From Undibacterium_A arcticum (GTDB lineage: Bacteria > Pseudomonadota > Gammaproteobacteria > Burkholderiales > Burkholderiaceae_D), in the NCBI RefSeq assembly GCF_042660705.1, contig NZ_JBHSUQ010000001.1: a DNA stretch of 64,000 nt; one strand, written 5' to 3'. Positions 26,837 to 36,983 of this stretch are shown here, piece after piece; within the stretch, counting starts at the first letter, position 1; each line of letters starts with the position of its first letter. A program made the translations under genes and the position numbers. The notes under the pieces were generated by a model. The model was not told the DNA's origin and searched no databases. It saw only the letters and a program-made list of their open reading frames with translations.

Positions 26837-29373
26837 ATGTTTGTGCAATCCCTGAGAATGACCCAGCGCGACTGGCGCGCCGGTGAACTGCGTTTTTTGT
26901 TGGTGGCGCTGATCGTGGCGGTGGCAGCGTTGTCGTCGGTCGGATTTTTTGTAGACCGGATGCGGGCCGGCTTGAATCGCGATGCAAATCAATTGCTGGG
27001 CGCCGATCTGGTGATCAATGCCGATCAACCGATCAGCGCGAGCTGGCGGGCCGAGGCGCAGCGGCGCGGGCTGGTATTGGCCGACACCATCGTGTTTCCC
27101 AGCATGGCGTTGGCCGGCGAGGGCGACCAGGCCAGTTCGCAACTGGCGTCGATCAAGGCGGTCACGCCCGGTTATCCCTTGCGCGGCAGTCTGAAAGTGA
27201 CGCAGCGGATGGGCACCGATGCCGATGGCGCTGACGCCGGTAGAAGCACGCGCCACATTCCGCTGCCCGGCACGGTCTGGGTCGAGCCGAATCTGTTATC
27301 CGGACTGAACGTGACGGTCGGCAGCTCGCTGCAGCTGGGCGACAAGGTGTTCAAGATTGCGCAGGTGATTACGGCCGAGCCGGATCGCGGCGCCGCCTTC
27401 ATGAATTTTGCGCCGCGCGTGATGCTGGCGGCGTCGGATCTGGCCGCGACTAACCTGGTCCAGGACGGCTCGCGCGTCACCTATCGGCTGCTGGTCGCGG
27501 CCAAGGCAAGCCAGCAGGCCAAGACGGGCGATGTTACGGCATTTCAGCGTTGGGTCCAGGCTCGCATCGATCAGGACAAGGTCAAAGGGGTGCGCATCGA
27601 TTCGCTGGAATCGGGCCGGCCCGAGATGAAGGCGACGCTCGATCGCGCCGGGCAGTTTCTGGCGCTGGTCGGCCTGCTGTCGGCGATGCTGGCAGCCGTC
27701 GCGGTGGCGATGGCGGCGCGCCGTTTCATGCTGCGTCATCTCGATGCCTGCGCGATGTTGCGCTGTCTGGGCCTGACGCAGAACCAGGTGACGGCGCTGT
27801 ATCTGTTCCAATTTTTGATCGTCGGGCTGGTGGGCAGCGTGGTCGGCGCGCTGGTGGGGTTTGCCGCGCACTTTGTCTTGCTGGAATGGCTCGGCAAGCT
27901 GGTATCGAATGACTTGCCGTCGGCGTCGTTGCTGCCGGGCCTGCAGGGCGTGGCCATCGGGATGCTGCTGCTGATCGGTTTTGCATTGCCGCCGATCCTG
28001 CAGTTGCGCAATGTGCCGCATAACCGCGTGATCCGGCGCGAACAGGACGCGCCACAGCCCTTGACGCTGGCCACTTACGGGTTGGGCATCGCCGCCTTTG
28101 TCGCGTTGCTGCTGTGGCAGACCGGCGACATCAAGCTGGGGCTGTTGACGGCGGCCGGCTTCCTGGGGGGCTTCGCCGGCTTCGCACTGATCGGCTGGCT
28201 GAGCCTGAAGTCGCTGAAAGCCCTGCGTGGCGCCATCAATCACGCCAGCTGGCGTTTCGCGATTACCTCCTTGCAGCGCCGTCCGGGTGCGACCGTGGTG
28301 CAAGTGGTGGCGCTGGCGCTCGGTCTGATGGCCTTGCTGCTGCTGACCGTGATCCGTGGCGAACTGATCGGCGCCTGGCGCCAGTCGACGCCGCCGGATG
28401 CGCCCAACCGCTTCGTGATCAACATCCAGCCCGATCAGAAAGACGCTATCGCGGCGCGGCTGGCCAAGAGCCATATCGCCAGTCCGCTGCTGTTCCCGAT
28501 GATCCGCGGCCGCCTGATCGAGGTCAACGGCGCGCCGCTCACCGATGCCAGCTACCCCGATGATCGCGCTAAGCGGCTGGTCGATCGCGAGTTCAATCTG
28601 TCGTACATGCCCGATCTGCCGCCGCAGAATCAGGTGATTGCCGGCCGCTGGTATAGCGATCAACGGCCCGAAGCATCGGTCGAGGAGGGCATCGCCAAGA
28701 CCCTGCATCTGAAGCTGGGTGACAAGCTCACTTTCGACGTCGCCGGGCAAACGGTGACGGCGCCGATCACCAGTTTGCGCAAGCTCGACTGGGGTTCGAT
28801 GCGGGTCAATTTCTTTGTGATCATTAATCCGAAGGCGATGGCAGACTTGCCGCAGAGCTGGATCACGGCCTTCCATTTGCCAGAGCGCCAAGGCGCGTTT
28901 GCCACCGCACTGGCACGCGATTTCCGAATCTGACCGTGATCGATGTCGGCAGCGTGCTCAAACAGATTCAGAATGTGCTGGATCAGGTTGTGACGGCGGT
29001 CGAGTTTCTATTCCTGTTTACGCTGGCCTCGGGGGTGCTGGTGCTATACGCGGCATTGGTCGGTTCGCAGGATGAGCGCACCCGCGAGGCCGGCCTGCTG
29101 CGCGCGCTGGGGGCGACCCGCAAGCAGTTGTCGCAGGCGCAGTGGATCGAGTTCACGCTGGTGGGCGGGCTGGCGGGTCTGCTGGCAGCGAGCGGGGCGG
29201 CTGCGGTTGGCTGGGCCTTGGCAAAATATGTATTCAATTTTGAATGGGCCTTCAGTCCGGAAGTGTGGCTCGCGGGTCTGGTGCTGGGCGCCGGCTGCGC
29301 CATCGTCGGTGGCTGGGTCGGGCTGCGCAACGTGTTGAAGCAGCCGCCCTTGCAGACGCTGCGCGAGGCCTGA
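26837..29373 (+). CDS. FtsX-family ABC transporter permease, YbbP-like (frameshifted as read)
   Basis: The protein, about 845 residues when repaired, is a large MacB/FtsX-type permease with ten membrane helices in two sets and big periplasmic domains, like E. coli YbbP. The start at 26837 (MFVQSLRMTQRDWRAGEL) fits the family. The frame breaks at 28924-28930, where one C is missing from a CCC run; it resumes in VIDVGSVLKQIQNVLDQV and includes the final helices and LLRALGATRKQLSQAQ. The usual partner ATPase (YbbA-like) is not encoded next to it, and upstream is only the catalase remnant, so the ATPase must be elsewhere or lost. Substrate unknown; the family is thought to act on lipids or lipoproteins. 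Confidence 0.85.
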
Positions 29374-29586
29374 TGTTGTCGCGTATGCGGTGGATTATGG
29401 CAGTATGTTCTTGTTATCCATTATTTATATGCGCTATGCCGATTTAGCTTTGCCAGTATATGTTGGTTGATTGGTGCGGGCGCCGTCGGTTCGCGTAGAT
29501 TGCCGGGTATATTGAATCTATTGCGTCCGGCGCGATCAAACCGGCCGTCGCTATTTCGCGCCTGTCGATGCGCTATTATTCGCCCC

Positions 29587-29988
29587 ATGACTACTGAAGA
29601 ACTGCAACAGCAAAGCGTCTATCAACTGATCGGCGGCGATACCCAACTGCGTGAACTAGTGGACCGGTTTTACGATTTGATGGAGTTCGAATCCGAATTT
29701 GGCACCATCCGCGCGCTGCATCCGGCATCGCTGGATGGCTCGCGCGACAAGTTTTACTGGTTTCTGTCCGGCTGGATGGGCGGGCCTGACCTGTTTATCG
29801 AACGCTTCGGCCATCCGCGCCTGCGGGCGCGGCACCTGCCGTACGCGATCGGCTCGATCGAGCGCGACCAATGGTTGCGCTGCATGGCGCTGGCGATGCA
29901 GGATGTCGGCGTGGAGCAGGGTTTGCAGGAGCGGCTGATGCAGTCGTTTTATCAGACCGCCGACTGGATGCGCAACAAGCCCGACTGA
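29587..29988 (+). CDS. Group II truncated haemoglobin
   Basis: A 133-residue globin of the 2/2 fold. The start at 29587 begins TTEELQQQSVYQLIGGD. Family blocks are ALHPASLDGSRDKFYWFLSGW, GGPDLFIERFGHPRLRARH (proximal His in RARHLPY) and the final helix. Group II globins bind O2 and NO and have been linked to oxidative and nitrosative stress. The gene is 213 bp behind the permease and 97 bp before rmuC. Confidence 0.93.
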   Translation: MTTEELQQQSVYQLIGGDTQLRELVDRFYDLMEFESEFGTIRALHPASLDGSRDKFYWFLSGWMGGPDLFIERFGHPRLRARHLPYAIGSIERDQWLRCMALAMQDVGVEQGLQERLMQSFYQTADWMRNKPD

Positions 29989-30085
29989 TCGATCGCATCA
30001 CGCTCGCACCTGGCTCCAATCGGTGCGCATGGTCATAGACCGCTCGCCAAACAACTAAAAAAAGACATGACCCAAATCGAATTTC

Positions 30086-31534
30086 GTGTTGCTGGCCGCG
30101 GCGGCCATCGCCATCCTGCTGCAGTTGATCGTGCTGACACTGGTGCGGGGCAAAGGACCGGATGTGGCCGGCTTGCTGTCGCAACTGCAACAGAATCTGC
30201 AAAATGCCAACGAGCGTACCGAGCGGGAGTTACGCGGCCAGGTGCAGATCACCGCGCAGGCGACACGGCAGGAATTGGGGGGGAATTTTGCACAATTTCA
30301 GCAGGCGCTGGCGGCCCAGCTGACCAGCGTCGCGACGATTCAGAACAATCAGATCGACACTTTTTCGCAACAGCTCGGCAAACTCAATGAGTCCAATGTG
30401 CAGCAGCTGGACGCGATGCGCCACGCGATGCTGCTGCAATCGCAGCAGGCCCGCGAGGAGCAGTCGGTCACGCTGACCCGATTTGGCGACACCCTCAATC
30501 AGACACTCAACAGCCTGACCGAGTCGAATGCGCAGCGCATGGCCGAAGTGCGGGCGACACTGGAAGAAAAAATCAAGGCACTGCAAACCGATAACGCGGC
30601 GCGGCTGGAGCAGATGCGCCAGACCGTCGATGAAAAACTGCACGCGACGCTGGAGCAACGGCTGGGCGAATCGTTCAAGCTGGTGTCCGACCGTCTCGAA
30701 AAAGTGCATCAGGGGCTGGGCGAGATGCAGCAACTGGCGATCGGCGTTGGCGATCTGAAGCGCGTTCTGACCAACGTCAAGACCCGCGGCACCTGGGGCG
30801 AAGTGCAACTCGAAATGTTGCTGGAGCAGGTGCTGACGCCCGAGCAATACGCAAAGAATGTTGAAACCGTACCCGGCAGCGGCGAGCGGGTCGAGTTCGC
30901 GATCAGGCTGCCCGGCAAGGACGATGGCGGCGTGCCGGTCTGGATGCCGATCGATGCCAAATTCCCCAAAGAACAATACGAGCGGCTGGCCGAAGCGGCC
31001 GACCGCGCCGACGCCGACGGTGTCGCGCAAGCCGGGCGCGAGCTGGAACGTGCGGTCCGCGGCGAAGCCAAAACCATCGCCGAAAAATACCTGTCGCCGC
31101 CACTGACCACCGATTTCGCGATCCTGTTCCTGCCGACCGAGGGCTTATATGCCGAGGTGATGCGGCGCCCCGGTCTGGCCGACGATTTGCAGCGGCTGCA
31201 TCGCGTTACCATTTCCGGGCCGTCCACCTTGTCGGCCTTGTTAAACAGCCTGCAGATGGGTTTCCGTACGCTGGCACTGGAAAAGCGCTCGTCGGAAGTA
31301 TGGCAGGTGCTGGGCGCAGTCAAGACCGAATTTGGCAAGTTTGGCGAGGTGCTGGCAGCGACCAAGGTGATGCTGGAGCGCGCCGCCAAGAATATCGACC
31401 AGGCTGAAACCCGTACCCGCCAGATGACGCGCAAGCTCAAGACGGTCGAGGCGCTGCCGTCCGAGGTGGCGCAGCAATTGCTGGCGGGTGAACCGGCCGA
31501 ACTCTCCGAGAGAGACGCGGTGGCGCCGCTGTAG
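30086..31534 (+). CDS. rmuC: DNA recombination protein RmuC
   Basis: RmuC limits DNA inversions at short inverted repeats and has a nuclease-like fold. The protein has an N-terminal membrane helix (LLAAAAIAILLQLIVLTLV), a long coiled coil (about 30-200) and the conserved RmuC domain (about 200-450) with GTWGEVQLEMLLEQVL, PIDAKFPKEQYERL and FLPTEGLYAEV. As read it starts at GTG 30086. An ATG at 30067 opens MTQIEF and would join the same frame if one base near 30085 were removed, so the true start is probably 30067. Confidence 0.9.
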   Translation: MLLAAAAIAILLQLIVLTLVRGKGPDVAGLLSQLQQNLQNANERTERELRGQVQITAQATRQELGGNFAQFQQALAAQLTSVATIQNNQIDTFSQQLGKLNESNVQQLDAMRHAMLLQSQQAREEQSVTLTRFGDTLNQTLNSLTESNAQRMAEVRATLEEKIKALQTDNAARLEQMRQTVDEKLHATLEQRLGESFKLVSDRLEKVHQGLGEMQQLAIGVGDLKRVLTNVKTRGTWGEVQLEMLLEQVLTPEQYAKNVETVPGSGERVEFAIRLPGKDDGGVPVWMPIDAKFPKEQYERLAEAADRADADGVAQAGRELERAVRGEAKTIAEKYLSPPLTTDFAILFLPTEGLYAEVMRRPGLADDLQRLHRVTISGPSTLSALLNSLQMGFRTLALEKRSSEVWQVLGAVKTEFGKFGEVLAATKVMLERAAKNIDQAETRTRQMTRKLKTVEALPSEVAQQLLAGEPAELSERDAVAPL

Positions 31535-31661
31535 TCGCAGTTTTTGCGCCCGTCCTGTCGGCCGGCAGGCAGGGTGGCGTGCGGTCATGAGCATGCCATG
31601 TGTCATCGAATTGCCCCGCCCGCGCGTTTACTTACTAATTGCCACTGAAAGGATTTTCCAT

Positions 31662-32144
31662 ATGAAGCGCTTCCTATTCGCAGCAGCAGCCGCAACAGTG
31701 GCCGCGGCAGCTGTTCCGGCATTCGCTGCCGATGTCGGTGTCTCGGTCAGTGTTGGCGACCCCGGTTTTTATGGCCGCATTGACATCGGCAATGTGCCGC
31801 CGCCACAACTGATCTACGCGCAGCCGGTCATCGTCCAGCCGGTGGCTGTGGCAGGCCCACCGCTCTACCTGCATGTGCCGCCGGGCCATGCCAAGCACTG
31901 GAGCAAGAATTGCTATAGATACAATGCCTGCGGTCAACGGGTCTATTTCGTCCAGGATAGTTGGTATAACAACGTCTACGTTCCGAGCTACCGTGAGCAT
32001 CGCGGCGGCCGGGGTGAGCATCGCGACGGGTACGACAACGGCAATAATGACCGAGGTCACGACGGTGATCATGACCGCGGTCATGACAGGGGTCATGGCA
32101 AAGGCCACGACAAGGACCACGGCAACGGGCACAAGGGTGACTGA
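31662..32144 (+). CDS. Secreted His/Gly/Asp-rich protein
   Basis: A 160-residue exported protein. The start at 31662 has AAAGGA upstream and gives a good signal peptide (MKRFLFAAAAATVAAAAVPA, cleavage after AFA). The middle part (PPPQLIYAQPVIVQPV, LYLHVPPGHAKHWSKNC) resembles small periplasmic proteins common in Burkholderiales that carry two Cys residues in a short loop. The last 40 residues are built of His-Asp, His-Gly and Arg repeats, a likely metal-binding or disordered tail. Function unknown. Confidence 0.75.
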   Translation: MKRFLFAAAAATVAAAAVPAFAADVGVSVSVGDPGFYGRIDIGNVPPPQLIYAQPVIVQPVAVAGPPLYLHVPPGHAKHWSKNCYRYNACGQRVYFVQDSWYNNVYVPSYREHRGGRGEHRDGYDNGNNDRGHDGDHDRGHDRGHGKGHDKDHGNGHKGD

Positions 32145-32267
32145 GTCGACGCTGTTCCTGGCTACTTGATGCCCCGCATAGTCAGGCCTGTCGGCTGAGC
32201 CAGCGCCATAGTGTGCGGCACATACGGCTACGATTCGGTGTCGCGATGTAATGCCAAATCGTCGCGT

Positions 32268-32597
32268 CTATTTCTTCGTTTCCTCCTTCCCGACTTGGGA
32301 ATGGTCGTTGGCTTGGCCGGGCAGCGGCATGGAGGTCGCTTCCTGGCCCTTGTTCAAGTTGCTGGGGCTGGATTGACCGGGGCCGCGGCTCGCGTCGCTG
32401 GCGGTGCTGGCCGACGTGTTCGGCGGGATGGTCGCGTCGGATGGCGGCAGGGCGCTGGGCGGCGCCGCGACCGAATTCGGGTTGCTGGCCATAGCCGCGT
32501 CCGCTGGCGTTACGGTCGCTGCGGTGTCGGCTTTTTTACAACCAAAAAGGCATACCGAAAGCAGACAGAGTGCAATTGCACCGCGACATCTATTCAT
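32268..32597 (-). CDS. Small putative lipoprotein
   Basis: A 109-residue protein with a signal peptide and lipobox LFGC (Cys20), so it should be lipid-anchored in the envelope. The rest is low in complexity, rich in Ala, Pro, Ser and Thr, without recognisable domain. It ends in KEETKK. It lies alone between two unrelated genes; function unknown. Confidence 0.65.
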   Translation of the reverse strand: MNRCRGAIALCLLSVCLFGCKKADTAATVTPADAAMASNPNSVAAPPSALPPSDATIPPNTSASTASDASRGPGQSSPSNLNKGQEATSMPLPGQANDHSQVGKEETKK

Positions 32598-32774
32598 GGT
32601 ATTTCCTCCAATTGAAGCGCGTATTCAGTCTAACTGCCGGCGACAGGAAAGCAATCGGAAGTTACGCCGACTCTGCGCCAAACCAAGCTATTCGCCCGGA
32701 GATCGCCCGGCGCTGCTGAATTATTTATTATCGGATCGCTGTTGTCGATAGCGCCTATCGGCGCCCGAATTGCT

Positions 32775-33551
32775 TCACCATAATTTGGCCAGTGGCAATA
32801 CGATGCCAGTGAACAACGACCAGTCTTGCGACGCCTTGGTCAATCCTTTGATAAAACCGAAGTCGATGGCCAGTCGGTTGCTGGGGCTATAGGTCAGCGC
32901 GGCCAGTAGTTGTGCGGTATTCGGTGCCCCCATGCGGTGCGTGCCGCTCAGTTCGGCCGTCGTGCCCCACTTGTCAGCGACCGGCAACGAGAACGAGGTG
33001 GACCAGCCGGTCTGGGTGCGTGATGTCTCCGGTTCGGACGTGCCTAGCCGGGTCAGGTTGAGGTTGGCGTCCATGTGCACCCGGTCTATGTCTCTGCTGA
33101 AAATCCCGTTCAGGCTGTAATCGGTTTTACCGCTGCCGATGCTGTCTTTCGCGGTCGCTAACTTGGCACCCAATTCCAGACCCAACGCGGTTTTATCGTC
33201 GATCAGGAAAGCGCGTTTCAGTACCAGCGTGGTATCGCCAACGCCACGTGCGCGATTGCCAAATTCGTCGCGCGCCGAGACATAGGATTCGCCGCCGATG
33301 AGGACACCCCACTGCGGGTTGAATGCCAGCTTGAATTGGTACGGCAGGCTATCGCGTTTGTTTTCGTCCATCTTGCTGCTGAGGATGCCCAGTTCCAGTT
33401 CCAGTTGCCCGGGAACCGGCAGCTGCGCCGGACTGGAGACGGACGGGCGATAGGGCGTGATCGCTGGTTCATCTGCGGCAAATGCGCAGACGCTCAATGA
33501 GGCGGCTAGCGCAGCGATAATCTGGTGTAATCGTGATCTGATCAGTGGCAT
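32775..33551 (-). CDS. Outer-membrane transporter-like beta-barrel (MetA-pathway type)
   Basis: A 258-residue protein with a signal peptide (cleavage after AFA, residue 25) and alternating polar/hydrophobic strands that end in Trp, as in outer-membrane barrels (FTGIVLPLAKLW). It resembles the family annotated as phenol-degradation MetA-pathway transporters, which is a loose label. The substrate is unknown. It is 97 bp upstream of the moeA stop on the same strand; cotranscription with moeA is possible but not shown. Confidence 0.65.
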   Translation of the reverse strand: MPLIRSRLHQIIAALAASLSVCAFAADEPAITPYRPSVSSPAQLPVPGQLELELGILSSKMDENKRDSLPYQFKLAFNPQWGVLIGGESYVSARDEFGNRARGVGDTTLVLKRAFLIDDKTALGLELGAKLATAKDSIGSGKTDYSLNGIFSRDIDRVHMDANLNLTRLGTSEPETSRTQTGWSTSFSLPVADKWGTTAELSGTHRMGAPNTAQLLAALTYSPSNRLAIDFGFIKGLTKASQDWSLFTGIVLPLAKLW

Positions 33552-33647
33552 TTCATTTTTCTCGGCAGATGTTCGGTCGGGTGATGTTTTTGGTGGTGTC
33601 GATCGGCTGGTGGTCTGACCGACAATGGTTGTACGATTTCTTGGGGG

Positions 33648-34934
33648 TCAGATCAGGCCCTCGAACAGCAGCACATCGACGTCGTCCCCGGCGGCGACGC
33701 TGGCTTGCTCATGCGACAGCACCACCATGCAATTAGCTTCCGACATCGAACGCAAGATGCCCGAGCCCTGCGACCCCGTGATGCGCACCTGCCACTGGCC
33801 ATCGGCCGCGCGCGCCAGAATCCCGCGTTGATATTCGGTGCGACCCGGCCGCTTGCGGATCGCCGCTTGCGACGTGACGCGCATCAGCGGTAGCGGCGGC
33901 GCGTCGGCCCCCATCAGGTGCAGCAAGGCGTCGCGCGCGAAAAAATAGAAGGTCACCATCACCGCCACCGGATTGCCCGGCAGCCCGAACAGGTAGGCGC
34001 TCTTGCCATTCGACGTGATCTGGCCGAACGCCATCGGTCGCCCCGGCCGCATGCCAATTTTCCAGAAACAGACGTCGCCCAGTTGCGCCATCATCTGCTT
34101 GGTGTAATCGGCCGCGCCGACCGACACGCCGCCCGACGTGATCACCGCATCGGCTTGTTCGCAGGCGCTACGCAACGCCGCTTCCAGCGCCGCCGGTTCG
34201 TCCTTGACCACGCCCATGTCGATCAGTTCGCAACCAAGCCGCGTCAGCATGCCGAACAGCGTGTAGCGGTTGCTGTCGTACACGCAGCCCTGATCGAGAG
34301 GCTGGCCCAGCGAGCTCAACTCGTCACCGGTCGAGAAGAAGGCGACACGCAAGCGCCGCTGCAGCGGCACCGCGGCGATGCCGAGCGACGCCAGCAGACC
34401 GAGCTCGGCCGGACGCAGGATTTTTCCCTTGCACAGCGCCGCCGTGCCGGCCTGCAGGTCCTCGCCGCGCAGGCGGCGGTTGTCGCCGCTCTTGACGACG
34501 CCAGGCGGAATGGTGACCTGAGTAGCGGATGCATCCTGGGTAAATTCCTGTGGCACCACCGTATCGCAACCGTCCGGCATCACGCCGCCGGTCATGATGC
34601 GCATGCATTCGCCGGCCGTCGGCACTACGTCGCAGGCGTTGCCGGCATAGCTGGTGCCAATGATCTGTAGCGTGACCGCTGCCTGCGGGTCCAGATCGGT
34701 ACTGCGCAGGGCATAGCCATCCATCGCGGAATTGTCATGTGCCGGCACGTCGATCGGCGAGATGATGTCTGCGGCCAGCACGCGACCGAGCGCGTCGTGC
34801 AGCCCGACCGTTTCAACCGTTTCCAGCGGCGCAATGACGCTACGGATGATTTGCTGCGCCTGCGCCACAGGCAGTGCGTCGGGGTCGTAATCGGACAGGC
34901 AACTGACTATCTCGGCAAGTGTCGGATTTTGCAT
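33648..34934 (-). CDS. moeA: Molybdopterin molybdenumtransferase MoeA
   Basis: MoeA inserts molybdate into adenylated molybdopterin to finish the molybdenum cofactor. The start at 34934 (MQNPTLAEIVSCL) gives 428 residues; the frame extends 14 codons upstream without family support. Signatures: DVPAHDNSAMDGYALR, GGVMPDGCDTVV, FSTGDEL, VYDSNRYTL, TSGGVSVGAADYTK, and GLPGNPVAVMVTFYFF. It is the first of three cofactor genes (with mobA and moaA) spread over 5 kb. Confidence 0.95.
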   Translation of the reverse strand: MQNPTLAEIVSCLSDYDPDALPVAQAQQIIRSVIAPLETVETVGLHDALGRVLAADIISPIDVPAHDNSAMDGYALRSTDLDPQAAVTLQIIGTSYAGNACDVVPTAGECMRIMTGGVMPDGCDTVVPQEFTQDASATQVTIPPGVVKSGDNRRLRGEDLQAGTAALCKGKILRPAELGLLASLGIAAVPLQRRLRVAFFSTGDELSSLGQPLDQGCVYDSNRYTLFGMLTRLGCELIDMGVVKDEPAALEAALRSACEQADAVITSGGVSVGAADYTKQMMAQLGDVCFWKIGMRPGRPMAFGQITSNGKSAYLFGLPGNPVAVMVTFYFFARDALLHLMGADAPPLPLMRVTSQAAIRKRPGRTEYQRGILARAADGQWQVRITGSQGSGILRSMSEANCMVVLSHEQASVAAGDDVDVLLFEGLI

Positions 34935-35124
34935 GGTGGATGGCGCCAATATCAGGAGAAAAAATGATTGTATCAATTCGGATCAGATCCGGACTCAATC
35001 GGACGCGCAGCGTTCGAACACGGCAGGACTATCGCGCTTCAGGACAGTAACCGTTGTGCGAATCCCCAGATTTATGTCATTGCAGGCACTTTTCCGGCAA
35101 CGCATATGGACGCGTCCGCAAGCC

Positions 35125-35628
35125 TCAATCAGACGATCGCCGCCGCTCAAGCACAGTTTTCAGATTTTGAAGCGCCCTGGACGACTGGCGTTTGAGTATC
35201 CAGCGCGTCAGCGTCGCATCGAGATGGCGCCACGGCCGGCGCTTCGAGCGGTATTCCAGCGTGCGGTGGAAGCGGCAACCACTATCGGTGGGCATGATCG
35301 TGTAGATGATGTGTGCCATTCCATTGCAGGTGTCGGTGGTAATTTCCCAGCGTTGTGGCGGCACGCAAGCCAGAACAGTCCAAATCGCCTGATCGCGGCG
35401 ACCTGCCACCGCGATCAGTTCAAGCATAGTCTCGCCGGCAGTCAGTGGCCGATCCGGAACGTTGCGCACCTCAACCGTTGCCGGATGCCAGGTGTGCCAT
35501 AGCGCCGGTGTGGATGCATAATCGAAGACTTGCTGGGGCGAGCAATCGATGTCGATCTCGGTGTCCACGCGCACGCAGGTCAGGGAAAATAATTCCCATT
35601 GCTTTGCAGCGTCGTTCACCATCATCAT
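35125..35628 (-). CDS. SRPBCC (polyketide cyclase-like) family protein
   Basis: A 167-residue protein with the START/SRPBCC fold pattern: CSPQQVFDYASTPALWHTWHP early, then alternating strands and a C-terminal helix (TLTRWILKRQSSRALQNL). Such proteins bind hydrophobic ligands in a deep cavity. Three Met codons open the frame, with GAGGG upstream. Between mobA and moeA on the same strand, 18 bp before it lies the small monooxygenase-like gene, so these may be one operon. Confidence 0.75.
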   Translation of the reverse strand: MMMVNDAAKQWELFSLTCVRVDTEIDIDCSPQQVFDYASTPALWHTWHPATVEVRNVPDRPLTAGETMLELIAVAGRRDQAIWTVLACVPPQRWEITTDTCNGMAHIIYTIMPTDSGCRFHRTLEYRSKRRPWRHLDATLTRWILKRQSSRALQNLKTVLERRRSSD

Positions 35629-35646
35629 CGATTTCCCTCGGTTTTT

Positions 35647-35934
35647 TTAGCTGATCCGCGTATAGCGATGGATCGCAGGTGGTTGCGCCAGCAGATCTCC
35701 GGCGTTGGCGATCGCTGCGACGACGTGCGGCGCCGTCAGGTGAGCATCCGCCGCTGCCTGATCTGTCCAATGCTCGATGGTCACAAACTCGAGCGGATCA
35801 TCGTTATTCTGAAACAGGTCATAACTCACGCAACCTGGCTCGCGGCGCGTAGGATCAACCAGATCTCGCAGGATTTTGCCAAGCGCGCTTGCAGAATCGG
35901 CGCGCGATGAAATTCGGGCCATAATTTTGATCAT
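35647..35934 (-). CDS. Antibiotic biosynthesis monooxygenase (ABM) domain protein
   Basis: A 95-residue single-domain protein of the dimeric alpha-beta barrel type: MIKIMARISSRADSASALGK, REPGCVSYDLFQNNDDP, FVTIEHWTDQAAADAHL. The start at 35934 has an excellent AGGAGGGGG ribosome-binding site; the upstream extension of the frame is not coding. Members include quinol monooxygenases (YgiN) and heme oxygenases; which activity applies here is unclear. Confidence 0.88.
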   Translation of the reverse strand: MIKIMARISSRADSASALGKILRDLVDPTRREPGCVSYDLFQNNDDPLEFVTIEHWTDQAAADAHLTAPHVVAAIANAGDLLAQPPAIHRYTRIS

Positions 35935-35959
35935 CGTCTTCCCCCTCCTTGATACACGG

Positions 35960-36581
35960 TTAGATTGGTTCAAACCTGCGCAAATCCTCCAGCGTATTGA
36001 TATTGCGAAACGCCGTCGCGTCGTCAAACACCACCTCGGCCACCTTCAGCGACGCATACCACTGATCGACCTTGCGACCACCGCCTTGCAGGAATTCGGT
36101 CAGATGCGGCCGCAGCGATGTCTTCAACAGGCAAAACACCGGATGCGACTGGCGCCGCGGCTCACCGCCTTCATCTTCCAGCGTGACGGCGACCGCCAGA
36201 TCGGCGTCCTCATGCACCAAGGCCTGATACAGACGTGTCACCAGATCGGTCGGCAGGAAGGGAATCGCAGGGCGCGGTGACCAGATAGGGCGTTTCGCAA
36301 TGGCCCAAACCGGTTTGCAGGCCCGCCAGCGGACCGGCAAAACCAGTTAGCTCGTCGGGCCAGACCGGCACGCCGAAGCCTTCATACGGGCCCAGATTCT
36401 GGTTCGCATTGATCATCAGATCACCCACTTGCGGCGCCAGTCGCAACATCACATGCAGCGCCATCGGCGCGCCGCGAAACGACTGCAGACCCTTGTCCAC
36501 GTTGCCCATTCTGCTGCCGCGGCCGCCCGCCAGGATCAGGCCGGTGATGAGGTCGTTCGTTGCATTTTTCTGTGCAGGCAT
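35960..36581 (-). CDS. mobA: Molybdenum cofactor guanylyltransferase MobA (frameshifted as read)
   Basis: MobA transfers GMP to the molybdenum cofactor. The N-terminal part is typical: GLILAGGRGSRMGNVDKGLQ (nucleotide loop), NANQNLGPYEGFGVPV, and GPLAGLQTGL. The frame breaks after VTAPCDS near 36256-36266, in a short C run, and resumes as FLPTDLVTRLYQALVHEDAD through HPVFCLLKTSLRPHL to FRNINTLEDLRRFEPI. Repaired length is about 205 residues, normal for the family. It starts 13 bp outside any other gene and precedes the ABM gene. Confidence 0.88.
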
Positions 36582-36983
36582 GGTTGCTGGCTCCTGTTCG
36601 GCGGCTTGGTCAGATGGGAAATATTTTTATGGAATTCGATCCGGCAGTGTTTCGATGCCGCGTTTTTATTGCGCTGCTGCGGTCATCCCGCAATCGTACC
36701 GCAAATGAGTCACACAAAATCATCATGGAGTATGTGTAATTCTCGACGTATTTAGCTGCGGATAAATGCCAGCGGCAGCTGGGTGTGGCGCGATACGGTC
36801 GCCAAATTTAACAAGGATCACCTACAAAGAATTGACGACGGGCCCGGCCAAACTGGAAGTGGTATCGATTGCACCGGCGCGACCAAGCAAAGATGTTTGG
36901 CGATGTGCAGGAGAGTTATCTGAAATCCTGGCGCAAGCCTGCATGAACGTACAGAAAATTATTGACCACTAAAGGAGCTTGAA
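36582..36983. other. 402-bp gap with a possible degraded reading frame
   Basis: No intact gene is supported. Between 36755 and 36946 three frames in turn give protein-like pieces: WRDTVAKFNKDHLQRIDD, then a short middle piece, then QAKMFGDVQESYLKSWRKPA before a stop. This order suggests one small gene broken by two or more indels, but no start codon or family is recognised. One ATACTCC motif (GGAGTAT on the plus strand) is at 36727-36733. Confidence 0.3.

Noticed and set aside
27296..28891. A 531-codon minus-strand frame opposite the ABC permease
   Set aside because: Gln/His/Arg-rich shadow of the permease; the sense strand carries clear membrane helices and family motifs.
32056..32093. An 18-bp palindrome TCATGACCGCGGTCATGA
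   Set aside because: It lies inside the His/Asp/Arg repeat region of a coding sequence and follows from the codon repeats.
34964..35050. A 28-codon plus-strand frame with AGGAG ribosome-binding site
   Set aside because: The spacing is good, but the peptide is short and Arg-rich, with no context or family; chance is likely.
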